Source: a bacterium
Lineage (GTDB): Bacteria; Armatimonadota; Fimbriimonadia; Fimbriimonadales; Fimbriimonadaceae
DNA: 64,000 nt
Assembly (NCBI GenBank): GCA_027483535.1
Contig: JAIXUN010000002.1
Coordinates: forward strand, 682,001 to 746,000
Direction: 5' to 3'
Shown here: piece after piece, positions 28,801 through 38,047 of the stretch
Layout: every line of letters starts with the position of its first letter
Numbering within the stretch: the stretch's first letter is position 1
Made by a program: the position numbers and the translations under genes
Notes under the pieces: model-generated
The model's input: the letters and a program-made list of their open reading frames with translations, nothing else
What the model was told of the DNA's origin: nothing
Databases searched by the model: none

Positions 28801-31395
28801 GTCACCCTGCCTTATCGCTCGAACCTGGGCAATCCGATCAAGGTGTCGTTTGCCGAAATTGGGATCGCCGATGTTGTGAACGGTCCGTTCGAGTTTCGCC
28901 TCCGAGAAGGTGCACTGGCAGGACTCGCATCTAACGAGGGCATTGCCGTCCCGCTCTTCCGAATCTCCGCTCCGAAGCTCGATTTCGACTATCGTCGAGA
29001 GGCAAACAACCAAACTCGTTGGGAACTGCGAGTTCCCAACGCGAAGGTGATCGGCGGACTCCCGGGCTTGGCAACCAAAGATCCCGACCCTCTTGAGTTC
29101 GATGTCAATGCGTTGCGGATCGATGATGATGGTTTGACCTCTTTCAGCGCGACCCGAACCTTCTCGGCCCCGCGACGGGTCGCCCTGGTGGACCCATTCG
29201 ATTTCGCATTCGCAGTAAAGAGTGCAACCGTTGAGGTGAGGAACAACAAACTCGTCTCCGGCACTCTGCTGGCCGATATCGAATTCCCCGACTCGGTGAA
29301 GTCACCAACCGGAGGCAGGGCGTCGCTCAATGACGTATCCATCACCCTTGGACAAGGGGGCGTCTTTGTCGAGGCTCAAAAGCCGCTCGACGTTCGATGG
29401 CGCGGATTTGCGCTTCAGGCGGAGCGCTTTACCCTCGACCTTTCGGCAGATCGAAGTCCGGGTTCCATGGCTCCCTCTTGGAAGGGCGTCAGCGTTCCGA
29501 CCGGCAAACTGATTCTGCCGGAGTCGCTCGGAGACGATGCTCCCAGTCGAACCGTAACCGTTTCTAACTTTAGGCTGGAATCCGCGGGAATCAGTGGCTC
29601 AGTGACCTTCGGGGCAAACGGGACCGCGGGTCCCAAAGAGATCGCCGGGTTCAAGGCGAGCAACGTCACGGGCGAGATCGCCTTCCGACAGAATGCCATC
29701 ACCAAAGGTGGACTCTCGGGAGAGCTGGAAATTCCAAGCGATACCGCCGGGCAAGCCCCGTGGAAGTTCGGCGCCGCTGCCAGTATCGACTCCAACGGTC
29801 TCGTCGAGGTTGGTGTCAAGAACACGACTTTCCCTCTGGAGGGTCTCGGTCTCAATCTTCAAGTCGAATCGGGCACGCTCAGCTTTGGAGTTGGGGTGCC
29901 AAAGGTGATTCTCTCGGGCAAACTGGCCTTTGCCAACCTTCCGCAAGCCGTCGCTTCGTTAAACGGGAAAGCGATCGGGGTGAAAGGGATCGGTTTTGAT
30001 GCCAACGGAAAATTCTATGCCCCTACCGGGGGCGGACTCGACTTAGGCGAGGGAGCTCAGCTTGATCTTGGACCTGTGATGGTCGACGCCCGGTCGGTGG
30101 CTCTCCGAGGGAACGCCCAGGGCCGACTCGCCGCAGTTGCCATTTCCGGCGGCGTCTCCATTCAGGGAGATCTGCCCGTTTCGGGTGGCGTCACGTTCGA
30201 TGGAATCACCATCGAGCGAGCCTCGGGCACCTCACCGGTTCCAAACGTCACAATCGGCGGCATTGGCCTGGAGGCTAGGATGGCCGGGGTCGGCACGATC
30301 CGAGGAAAGATCAGTCGCCAAAACGTCACCGGTTTCACAAATGCGTTTCAAGGCAATGTCGACCTCAACCTAGATGCTTTTCCGGGCAACATTGGAGTAA
30401 CTCTGTTGCTTGCCGATGATGTTTGGTTTGTTGGAGGCCGAGTTTCCGGTCTTAACATTACAACCTCACCCGCGCTGACCGTCTATGGCTTTAGTGGCGG
30501 ATTTGGATCCGGCATCAAGCCCAAACCTAGCCAGGGGCGCATTGAAGGGCTGGACCAGTTGGAAAGGTCCAAGGGTTCTTTCTTTGCTCAGGCGGGATTG
30601 CTTATTGGCGACCCCGCGCAAGGCACTCTCTGGTGGGGAGAAGTGAACCTGGGAGTAACGCTCCCGCAGTTCATTCTAGACATCGCGGGGCAAGCAACGT
30701 TTGTCAATCTCCCCGGAGATCAACCCAGCTTCAATTCTCGAAGCTGGTGGGAGAACCGATCCCGAGTCGCATGGGTATTCATGCGAATAGACGCTGAGAA
30801 GAAGCAATTCGACCTGGGCGGTCGTTTGAGGTTCTTCTTCCCCAGCAAGAGCGTCTCGATGTTTGAAGCAGGCGGCGAATTTGCAATGCGCCTGTCACCG
30901 AACGAAAAGTTTGTTCGCTTGGGTTGGGAACCTGCCGGACAAGAAAAGGTCTTCCTCAAGCTCAATACAGGACTCGGCGATAGCATTGGAACATTCGCCG
31001 CGCAAGTGGGCTTGAACATTGAGTTCCAAGAAACGTTCGTGTTTCAGCTCGATCTCAATGCCACGCTGAAGATGTTCAGCGGAGCGGTCGTCGTCTCGGC
31101 AGGTGGAACCTTAAACGTTTACGAATGGGGACCAGAAAAGGAACTAGGCGTTAACGGGTCGATCTTCATCGAAGGGATGATCGACTTCGGTCTGTTCGAG
31201 GCTGCTGCCGGAGGACGACTCTCTATGAGTTGGAACGAGCAAAGAGGAGTTCTTGTCCCGGCCGGGATGAGCATTCCTGTGACAACCGCTCCTGGCGGAC
31301 TACGCGTTCGGGGAACGGTCTACGGGCGAATCGGTCGGCTATCTGGAAGCAAGAGCATTACGGTGTGGATTATCGATCCCAAGAGGGACAACTGA
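25885..31395 (+). CDS. Very large (1836 aa) secreted protein: alpha/beta-hydrolase (lipase-like) N-terminal region plus long repetitive beta-rich C-terminal region
   Basis: Signal peptide; NSLLVYVHGISRNNQQ, IVFVGHSFGGIVIRTIL (GxSxG nucleophile elbow), HFAASLSTPHLGSPL; then >1000 aa beta-rich G/S/V repeats. Confidence 0.75.
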   Translation: MKKISSRSLLAIGAGMLLLQHACFAFSAPSRLVTWASLVPSKAQGQKELTLGVPATLQLPERGEVAYVVRLKEGQYPLKMTVKGPRGSDSTLLFDLSLRTATGQRYKQIEYVNEVGESYKSEKVITLTEDFEGLLVFTQDRGDRAQIEFTLGSVTDAPNPPDDSNKPPKEDPFDRSKAQNSLLVYVHGISRNNQQAASDNEGIGTAQHPRYYWGWDLLAGSIGQEGSSTLDLLTTFKGGSPKASKTTRGSWSNYENYTPNPNESCPILLPQGTQIGQERPWLGAMVSFRDGSLALMPQVGAAIDQIYDSYFQTFGKLPADKQPKIVFVGHSFGGIVIRTILTNPTEGDFRGNKLTEVQREKATYIGKRVHFAASLSTPHLGSPLPLFSQHLEEAARAAFVIPGVANEISSAAGWNSETLNTVATEYRSTALNLIAGRRESLEDIIRMPNYNSGLLDPSKMRRPDGSQVLFYTMAGMSPGFVLYDTPKHITTAGIVWQATPQVSFGLQDLFGAGRFPKAAAALTVFNGALAVGGYGASPGKPWGAATVPAGDKTTKPDFGSNRFKVSGPEWEKASLSEQALIGAKQVRDSVGFVLRSMSYNSVYKQTPDGEYDNDGLVGWDSSNAIGLSGPFWKRVYGPDWGQVFPFDWDHHDSIDFNPGTGSFIYEYLVEDKLPSSYPSSLIAVEVDSVTSSCPDIDSVPSTNTEPDYRLEVSLSGDVKTFAGPDDTRTLTGPIRFESVQKGVLVPITIKLYDRDPISEDALSIGKEIGRDAIHLVYNRRTKRVLFVPSQIGTDPVIGMADDVITFAGHPTAKLPATISFKITEKAGSANVAQASSLKDATIRLFEKNGIIIALSNVNYSTGDPKEGDVLAGSGALSLTYPNPLKDYKNSQAAGLPDSLTAEIGRANFTGLVARKDGEIWRASGFGGILSDPKKVEDFAGSGAALELNKGAQMSLFKNSSGELQVNMKGGGSVTLPYRSNLGNPIKVSFAEIGIADVVNGPFEFRLREGALAGLASNEGIAVPLFRISAPKLDFDYRREANNQTRWELRVPNAKVIGGLPGLATKDPDPLEFDVNALRIDDDGLTSFSATRTFSAPRRVALVDPFDFAFAVKSATVEVRNNKLVSGTLLADIEFPDSVKSPTGGRASLNDVSITLGQGGVFVEAQKPLDVRWRGFALQAERFTLDLSADRSPGSMAPSWKGVSVPTGKLILPESLGDDAPSRTVTVSNFRLESAGISGSVTFGANGTAGPKEIAGFKASNVTGEIAFRQNAITKGGLSGELEIPSDTAGQAPWKFGAAASIDSNGLVEVGVKNTTFPLEGLGLNLQVESGTLSFGVGVPKVILSGKLAFANLPQAVASLNGKAIGVKGIGFDANGKFYAPTGGGLDLGEGAQLDLGPVMVDARSVALRGNAQGRLAAVAISGGVSIQGDLPVSGGVTFDGITIERASGTSPVPNVTIGGIGLEARMAGVGTIRGKISRQNVTGFTNAFQGNVDLNLDAFPGNIGVTLLLADDVWFVGGRVSGLNITTSPALTVYGFSGGFGSGIKPKPSQGRIEGLDQLERSKGSFFAQAGLLIGDPAQGTLWWGEVNLGVTLPQFILDIAGQATFVNLPGDQPSFNSRSWWENRSRVAWVFMRIDAEKKQFDLGGRLRFFFPSKSVSMFEAGGEFAMRLSPNEKFVRLGWEPAGQEKVFLKLNTGLGDSIGTFAAQVGLNIEFQETFVFQLDLNATLKMFSGAVVVSAGGTLNVYEWGPEKELGVNGSIFIEGMIDFGLFEAAAGGRLSMSWNEQRGVLVPAGMSIPVTTAPGGLRVRGTVYGRIGRLSGSKSITVWIIDPKRDN

Positions 31396-34160
31396 TGAAT
31401 ATTGGATGGACGAATAGGAACATGAAGCTCCCCGTACTGCTTTTGGTCGCCCTTGCGGGCGTGAACGGCTTAGTGGGGAGCACATGGGGACAAGGGAAGC
31501 CTTCCAATGCTCCTGAGCTTCGCGTCCAAGGAGCGGTGGTGACAACGGGATCTACCCGTGAAGCCCGATTGATCTTGACTCCGGTAGGAAAGTGGATTCC
31601 AACCCAAGGCTATCGCGTCTATCGACAAGTTGGCTCCGCGCCTGCAGTCAAGATTTGGCCGACCGGAAACACCTACAACTATCGCACTCTTGTGACCACG
31701 CAGTTTGGAAACAGAGACGAGTATCGAAGCATCGTTAAGCGTCTAAACGATGCCGCTGAGCAGCCCAATTTGGTCACCGACTATTCGTTTGATCTCAAGC
31801 GTGGAGCCTCGAGCGCGGATGCCTTCAATGCCTTCCGTACAACTCTAAACGCGAATAAAAAGAAGGCAGCGTTTGTGAAGGGTGATCTGCGCGTGTTCGC
31901 ATCAAATCCCGCCATTGCGTCTCGCCTTGCCCAACTCCGAGGGGTAGGCAAAGCCGATGCGCGATTCGGTAAGAACAGCACGCTGGAAGATATCCTCGAC
32001 GCTCGCCGAGACATCATGAGCGCCTCTTTGGTCGACTCGGCATTTGGTCGTGCGATGGGATTGCGGGTCACCGACCCCAACTTGCCCACAACAGGCTCTG
32101 TGACCTATCGAGTGCACCGCGTGGAAGAGGGTGTCGAATCTGCCGCCATCGCGACCGTAACCCTCAACCCGGCCACGCCTAATGCCGCGCCGAGAATCAG
32201 CGGGCTTTCCGGAGTCCAAATCTCATCGGGAAGGGTCGGCCTGCGCTGGGATCGACCTTCCATCGTCGAGGAATCGGCTCAAGGAAACCTGATCACTTAC
32301 CGGATACTCAAAAACGGCCAACCGCTTTCCAAACGACCCGTGATCATCGCCGATATCGAAGCCCCGGGAGATGAGCTGCTAGAGCCACTCTTCTTTTACA
32401 TCGATGAAGGCGCATCTTTAGACCCTAAGCAGGAGAGGTATCAGATTGTTCCGATCAACGCCTTCGGTCAGGAGGGAACACCGGTTTCGCTCAATGTTGA
32501 CGTGGACGATCTGCGAATTCCAGAGCCACCGTCGAACCTAAAAGCCTCGCCGATTAACCGTGCCTACCACTGGAACGCTTCGGCAAAACCCGACGCGAAA
32601 GTGAGTGTCGTTTTCGAGTTAAATGTCGACAACATCAACAGCATTGAGAAGTGGAACGTTCAGCGACAGGAGGTAACGGGAAATCCAAACACTCCGTGGG
32701 TGGATGTTCCACCTCAACAAGGGGAAGGCCCGTTCGGATCGCTTGCGCCGTTTATCAACCTCTCCACAGCAGACAGTGCCCGGTCGTACCTTGGATTCCT
32801 AATTGGCCCCGAACCTGCTCGCTTGATGTCCGATGCTGAGGTGAACAACGCCGCCGAGGGATTGTTCAAACGCGGCGGCGTTCTTTCTATCCACGATTCC
32901 ACAGCGATTCCGGACAAAACTTATCGTTACCGAGTCTCGACGACGTCCCGGGCTGGACTGCAGGGAGATCATGCCGTCTCAAACGACGTCACCGTCCCTA
33001 ATCTCACTCCGCCGGGCCTTCCCGCTATAACGGAAGCGACTTTTAGTCTGCCGCCAAAGACTCAGGCAGTTCAGGGTCAGGTGTTTAGAAAAGAAACCTT
33101 TGGAACGCTCAACTCAGACGTAAATCAGTTCAATCGACTCCTGGTTGTTAGCAACCTCACGCCGAGGGAGGTGGGGGGCATTGTGAAGCTCAAATGGACA
33201 AAGGAAGCTGTTCAAAGCAACATTTCTTATGCTATTTATCGCCGGAGCTCTTTTGGCGAGCGAGCTTGGACCCTTCTCGCTACCGTCATCGACAAGGACA
33301 GCTTTGAAGACAAAGTACCTCCGACGGTGAGAGGCACGTACGTGTATCGAGTTATTGCGACCAATCGCTGGGGAATCGCGGCCACCGGAGGTCAAAAGTT
33401 TCTTCTCGTCCCTGCTTCTTCTAAGCCGTCGGAGCCGGGTGATTTTGCAGTTCGATCTAACGAAAACGGAACCATAACGGTCGAAATCTCTAAACCCACC
33501 CTTTTAGAAGAGGTCACCCGAGTAAAGATTTATCGCAAGTCAACGCCTATCTTTGACTTTCATTCTACGGTGAAGCCCTTCGCCACTATTCTTCGAGCCA
33601 ATTTAAATCTTAACCAAGGGAGTAACTCGGTTCAAGGCATCTCGACCGCCGGCACACTGCAAGGGTTAGACGGGGCAAATGCCGTTGGTCGCCAACTCAA
33701 TCCGTATGCGGACGAAGGCTATGAACTGATTGGCGAAATCACCGGGGATGCGCTGAAGAATCCGACGGCCTCCTTCGTAGATCCCAAACCTCCCGTGAAT
33801 CGGTACTGCTGGTATCGAGCGGTGGCCGTAAATGCCTCCGATCTGGAGAGCATTGCCACCACGCCACTTTCGGCTACGGCGGTCATTGTTTCAGCGTCGC
33901 CCGTTACGGGTCTCACCGCTACCGCCACCGCACAAGGGGTTGAGCTGAAGTGGGGTGCTCTTTCCGGGGCAACTGGGGGCCTCTTGATCGAGCGAGCGCC
34001 GGTGGGGTCACAGGAATGGGTAGAGGTCGCTAGCGGAGTCACTGGAGTGTCCTACGTGGATCGAACGGCTAGGGCTCGACGCGCGTACACGTATCGGGTC
34101 TTCGTTCTCGATACGGCAGGGAATAGGTCTACGCCGACATTAGTGTCGATGCCCGGGTAG
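31395..34160 (+). CDS. Secreted protein with fibronectin type III-like repeats
   Basis: Signal peptide MKLPVLLLVALAGVNGLVGSTWG; repeats such as GRVGLRWDRPSIVEESAQGNLITYRILKNG, GIVKLKWTKEAVQSNISYAIYRRSS, GVELKWGALSGATGGLLIERAPVG...YTYRVFVLDTAGNRS. Start at 31395 overlaps the previous stop (TGATG). Confidence 0.75.
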   Translation: MNIGWTNRNMKLPVLLLVALAGVNGLVGSTWGQGKPSNAPELRVQGAVVTTGSTREARLILTPVGKWIPTQGYRVYRQVGSAPAVKIWPTGNTYNYRTLVTTQFGNRDEYRSIVKRLNDAAEQPNLVTDYSFDLKRGASSADAFNAFRTTLNANKKKAAFVKGDLRVFASNPAIASRLAQLRGVGKADARFGKNSTLEDILDARRDIMSASLVDSAFGRAMGLRVTDPNLPTTGSVTYRVHRVEEGVESAAIATVTLNPATPNAAPRISGLSGVQISSGRVGLRWDRPSIVEESAQGNLITYRILKNGQPLSKRPVIIADIEAPGDELLEPLFFYIDEGASLDPKQERYQIVPINAFGQEGTPVSLNVDVDDLRIPEPPSNLKASPINRAYHWNASAKPDAKVSVVFELNVDNINSIEKWNVQRQEVTGNPNTPWVDVPPQQGEGPFGSLAPFINLSTADSARSYLGFLIGPEPARLMSDAEVNNAAEGLFKRGGVLSIHDSTAIPDKTYRYRVSTTSRAGLQGDHAVSNDVTVPNLTPPGLPAITEATFSLPPKTQAVQGQVFRKETFGTLNSDVNQFNRLLVVSNLTPREVGGIVKLKWTKEAVQSNISYAIYRRSSFGERAWTLLATVIDKDSFEDKVPPTVRGTYVYRVIATNRWGIAATGGQKFLLVPASSKPSEPGDFAVRSNENGTITVEISKPTLLEEVTRVKIYRKSTPIFDFHSTVKPFATILRANLNLNQGSNSVQGISTAGTLQGLDGANAVGRQLNPYADEGYELIGEITGDALKNPTASFVDPKPPVNRYCWYRAVAVNASDLESIATTPLSATAVIVSASPVTGLTATATAQGVELKWGALSGATGGLLIERAPVGSQEWVEVASGVTGVSYVDRTARARRAYTYRVFVLDTAGNRSTPTLVSMPG

Positions 34161-34904
34161 TTCGAATTGATCTGCCGATGGTGATACTTGCGAATCCAGA
34201 TATGCGTTGATCTGATTGGCAAGTGCTTTGAGTTCGGATTTTTTCATGCTAACCCCAAGGGTAACTCCATAGTAAGTATCAGTTGTGTCTATCTGTAGAT
34301 AGACCGGGCCGATTGCCTCTAAGCGATATCTAGCGGGATCGTGATGTGGGCTATCTTGCGGATCGTAAGGAGAGTGTTCCACCCTCGCTCGGGTCCAACT
34401 GGGAATCTGATAAACCCTAGGGCGACCGCGCAGATAATGGATTCTGAGGGTTCTTCCTCGCAAGTCAAATCCACGTACGACAACTGGATAGAGATTGAAA
34501 TGCTTCAACCAGAGTGCTATCCCCAAGGAGGATAAGCATAGAAGGATCGGACGAACCTTGGTCCATAAGAATTTTGATGTATCAACTTCAACAAGCTTGA
34601 GATTTGAGTTTGGCGAGTAAACGTAGTAGTAGCGATGTGTTTGATGCCAGGCAAGCGCTATCTGGCCTTCCGAGATGGTTAAGCCGTATGGTGTAAATGC
34701 CACCACTACGAACAGCACTAGCATCAGCACGGAGAGTCCGATTAGGATGGTGATAAGTGTATGCGGCTTCAGTCGCGGAGTGGGCGGGTTGGGAAAAGTG
34801 TATTCGAAAACGTCTGATTGCGATTCATTGGTGAGCTCGCTCGTCTCCGCTTTCAGCGGGTTTCCTCGAAGGGAAGCAGTCAGGTCGTCGCCGTTATCTT
34901 TCAT
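34140..34904 (-). CDS. Membrane protein, divergent member of a 4-gene tandem paralog family
   Basis: Two TM helices; GFDLRGRTLRIHYLRGRPRVYQIPSWTRARVE...ELKALANQINAYLDSQ matches the C-terminal pattern of the three upstream genes. Confidence 0.6.
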   Translation of the reverse strand: MKDNGDDLTASLRGNPLKAETSELTNESQSDVFEYTFPNPPTPRLKPHTLITILIGLSVLMLVLFVVVAFTPYGLTISEGQIALAWHQTHRYYYVYSPNSNLKLVEVDTSKFLWTKVRPILLCLSSLGIALWLKHFNLYPVVVRGFDLRGRTLRIHYLRGRPRVYQIPSWTRARVEHSPYDPQDSPHHDPARYRLEAIGPVYLQIDTTDTYYGVTLGVSMKKSELKALANQINAYLDSQVSPSADQFELPGHRH

Positions 34905-35914
34905 CTCTGTTCTTGAAGAGTTTCTCTTTCCGACTTAGTCTGGTGCTCAAGGTAACGGTTGATTAATCTAAGATTATCGTCCAGTTCTACCTTCGAAGAC
35001 CCATAACCAATCCTGACGTAACGATCACCATCAACTGGTAGCTCAATCGAATCTGGCTCGTAGTTGACGCGGAACCCTCGCTTATAGTTCGTGACCTCCA
35101 ATCGCGCTTTGGCGTTCCGCCTCAGACGATACTTCCTGTGGAACTGAAGCCCATCAAAACGGGTGTGGATAGTCAGATTGCGCCCCTCGAGTTCAATGGA
35201 TTCTTCTCCGGATTGCTTAACGGATATCCATAAGAAAATCGTACCAAGAATAATAAATCCAAACGGCATTACCAGAAAGGGGATCTTTTCTCGCCATAAA
35301 TCGCTCTCAGAGACTTTCTGAGCGATCGTGTACGTAGTGTTCCCGATTTCTGGCAATCTGTCGGAAGCATAGTAGAGAATCGTCTGACCGGATCCTTTTG
35401 GCGTTATCGTGAAAAAAGGTTTGTTGAATATATCAAAGGCAACTGGAATAAGGACGAGCCCAACGACTACGAACAGAGCGCTGAATATTGCCACATATGC
35501 GCTGTCAGTGGCACCTGGAGAAGTGTTAAGGTGAAGAACATCTGGAATTGATCCATCGTCCTCAATTCCTCTATTGCCTATGTGGGAATCCGCAACTTTG
35601 GACGACACCGTCGATCTCGGAATACTCCCGATTAGGGCGGATCTCAGGTCCGATTCGATCTGATCAAGGCGCGAAAGTTTCTCCTGCAACTCGTTTGTGA
35701 GGGATTCTGGGACGGTTTTTTTGTTCGCCTTAGATCGGGCATTAAGGCTGTTTCCGGCGGTCCGTAAACTCTTCACCAGAGCCAGCTTCTGACGAATGGT
35801 GACCCTTCCAAGGCCTGGATCAAAAGGCTCCAGGCTCTCAAAATCTTGGAGCCAAGCCTGGTACTCCGCTTCAATATCGGACGGAGGTTGCTCTTTAGGA
35901 TTAGATCCGCTCAT
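34901..35914 (-). CDS. Membrane protein, tandem paralog family member
   Basis: YQAWLQDFESLEPFDPGLGRVTIRQKLALVKSLRTAGNSL...LDQIESDLRSALIGS; ESIELEGRNLTI...VRIGYGSSKVELDDNLRLINRYLEHQ. 4-nt overlap with 34140-34904. Confidence 0.7.
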   Translation of the reverse strand: MSGSNPKEQPPSDIEAEYQAWLQDFESLEPFDPGLGRVTIRQKLALVKSLRTAGNSLNARSKANKKTVPESLTNELQEKLSRLDQIESDLRSALIGSIPRSTVSSKVADSHIGNRGIEDDGSIPDVLHLNTSPGATDSAYVAIFSALFVVVGLVLIPVAFDIFNKPFFTITPKGSGQTILYYASDRLPEIGNTTYTIAQKVSESDLWREKIPFLVMPFGFIILGTIFLWISVKQSGEESIELEGRNLTIHTRFDGLQFHRKYRLRRNAKARLEVTNYKRGFRVNYEPDSIELPVDGDRYVRIGYGSSKVELDDNLRLINRYLEHQTKSERETLQEQR

Positions 35915-35991
35915 TGCGTACCTTATTGTAGAGCGAAACCAACCCTGCCCGGCTCTCGTTCGTGAAGAACCGTGATCGATTCCGAACCAGC

Positions 35992-36957
35992 CTAGCCGTG
36001 AACGTCTAGGTAGTGATTGATCTTTGTAAGGAACTCTTGGAGTTCCTCGTCTGAAGCGCCGTACGCGATTTTTACGGTTGTGAATCCTCGCACGGGTATT
36101 TCGATCGAATCCAGTCTGGCTGTACTGTACTCTTCTACTGTTGGATTAGCAATTCCAAGTTTCGCTCTTGCACCTGCGGGGAGAAGATAGGCTTGTTCCG
36201 TCGTCTGTATGCCGAACGTGTGCTGAATGGACAGGTCTCTCCCACGAAGTTCAATCGCCTCCGCGCTAGCAAGGCGAGAATACAAGCGCAGAACTATCCC
36301 GCCGATAATAAGAAGAACAAGGGGAAGTAGACCGAACTCTAGCTTCTTTTGTGACAGCTCCTGTTCTGAAATTTTCGTCGCATCGGTGTATTGAGGGAGC
36401 CCTATCGCAGGGAGCGTGTCTGAGGAGTAGTAAAGAAGCGTTTGATTTGGCCCTAGTTGTTTGGTGGTGTAAGGGGTGTTGAAGCCCAGAATCATGAGCA
36501 TGAGGGTGAGCAATCCACCGAGCAAGAGTAAAGACCCAAAGATCACACCTAAAAGACCATCGGTGGTTCCCTTAGATGTTATCAGCCTTAAAACATCTGG
36601 AATGGGTTCTTCGCTGGTTTTCTTTGGAGATATTGCGGTTGTTAACGTCCGTGGGTCTCGATGGTTACTGCCCACGAGCAAAGATCGCAGGTCTGATTCA
36701 ATCCCATCGAGCTTTGGAAACTGCTCCAAAAACTGCAGAGACCAAGAGTCAGTTGGCGGCTCCTTCTGAGACTTCAAGCGGGGCATGAGACCGTTCCCAA
36801 CCGATCTCAGATCCTTCACCAGCGCCAGCTTTTGGCGGACCCTCACTCGTTCGAGATCGGGGTCCAGGTGCTCAAGACTCTGAAACTCTTCCAGCCAAGC
36901 CTGCAACTCCGATTCCAAGCTGAGATTCGATTCCCCTGGAGAGTGAGGCCCGCCCAT
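35992..36957 (-). CDS. Membrane protein, tandem paralog family member
   Basis: LQAWLEEFQSLEHLDPDLERVRVRQKLALVKDLRSVGNGL...LDGIESDLRSLLVGS; EAIELRGRDLSI...VKIAYGASDEELQEFLTKINHYLDVHG. Confidence 0.7.
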   Translation of the reverse strand: MGGPHSPGESNLSLESELQAWLEEFQSLEHLDPDLERVRVRQKLALVKDLRSVGNGLMPRLKSQKEPPTDSWSLQFLEQFPKLDGIESDLRSLLVGSNHRDPRTLTTAISPKKTSEEPIPDVLRLITSKGTTDGLLGVIFGSLLLLGGLLTLMLMILGFNTPYTTKQLGPNQTLLYYSSDTLPAIGLPQYTDATKISEQELSQKKLEFGLLPLVLLIIGGIVLRLYSRLASAEAIELRGRDLSIQHTFGIQTTEQAYLLPAGARAKLGIANPTVEEYSTARLDSIEIPVRGFTTVKIAYGASDEELQEFLTKINHYLDVHG

Positions 36958-37032
36958 GACGTACTTTATTGTAGAAGCAATTGTCCAAGAGTGGACACAT
37001 GGTTCCTACCTTAATGAACAAACGGGAACGGA

Positions 37033-37956
37033 TCAGCCGTTGACGTCTAAGTAATGGTTGATCTCTTCCACCATTCGACCGCGAAACTCCAGAGAGGCGC
37101 CTGTTCCCATGGAGACCTCTTTGCCGGTCTCATCGGTGAGGATGATCGCCATGGTCGGCGTCTGCTTGTTGCCGTTGGTCCAGCCCATGTTGGGTGTGCC
37201 CACTCTGGCCTTGGTGCGCGGGCTCAGTTCGTAGACTTTCTCCCGTACCCAGCCGCCCAATACTCGCTTGATCTTCAGTGTCCGACCGTTGAGTTCAATC
37301 GACTCGGTTGCAAGGGCATTCACCGCCGTCGCGAGCATGCCGATGCCCACTGCATAGAAGATCGAATAGAAGAGCAACATTGCCAGAGCGCCCCAGCCGA
37401 ATGCTTTAAACATTCCGCCGATCATGAGGACGCTGTGAAAAACGGTGAACGCCGTCCAACCAAGCCCGAAAATGCCCGCCCCCGCCGCCGCGGCGGGGTT
37501 GCTCGGGGAAGTGACCAGTTCTAGAACGGGTGGAGGTTCGGGGAGGGTCGAAACGCCCAGCTCCTGCCGAGCTTCTCGTTCGGCAAGCTTTTCCTGAATC
37601 TCGGTCAGATCCACCTGTCCACGCAGATCACCCGGCGCTAGCCTCCCCAGCCGGCGACGAAGGTCCGATTCAATCGAGTCGAGCTGACCGTACGCTTTCT
37701 GCATGGTCTCGGCGAGCCTCTGATCCTCGCTGGATTGAAGGAAACTGAGTCGAGAGGTGAGGTCTCGGCCCGAGGTGCGCAGCTTTTCGATCGCTACCAA
37801 CTGAGCGTCGACTTCTTCGCGGCTTGGAGCTTCGTCTAGCAGCACCAAAGGCGCAAACTGCGCGAGCCACTCGTGCGCCTGGGCCCGTACGTAACCATCG
37901 GCCTCAAACTCCTGCGAAAATTGCATTGCTCCCATCCCAACCCCTCGGCGATCCAC
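37033..37956 (-). CDS. Membrane protein, tandem paralog family member (lacks the long inter-helix loop)
   Basis: AHEWLAQFAPLVLLDEAPSREEVDAQLVAIEKLRTSGRDL...LDSIESDLRRRLGRL; ESIELNGRTLKI...MVEEINHYLDVNG. Confidence 0.7.
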   Translation of the reverse strand: MDRRGVGMGAMQFSQEFEADGYVRAQAHEWLAQFAPLVLLDEAPSREEVDAQLVAIEKLRTSGRDLTSRLSFLQSSEDQRLAETMQKAYGQLDSIESDLRRRLGRLAPGDLRGQVDLTEIQEKLAEREARQELGVSTLPEPPPVLELVTSPSNPAAAAGAGIFGLGWTAFTVFHSVLMIGGMFKAFGWGALAMLLFYSIFYAVGIGMLATAVNALATESIELNGRTLKIKRVLGGWVREKVYELSPRTKARVGTPNMGWTNGNKQTPTMAIILTDETGKEVSMGTGASLEFRGRMVEEINHYLDVNG

Positions 37957-38047
37957 TCGCCAATTGGGTTATCGGTTGATTAGACGATTCACAACCCTGT
38001 AAAGTCCGCGAGGCATTTGCATGCCGAACTCATGAGATTAAACTTGG

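Noticed and set aside
31230-31394. N-terminal extension of the FnIII-like ORF
   Set aside because: Overlaps the end of the 1836-aa gene out of frame. ATG at 31395 gives a signal peptide and the TGATG coupling.
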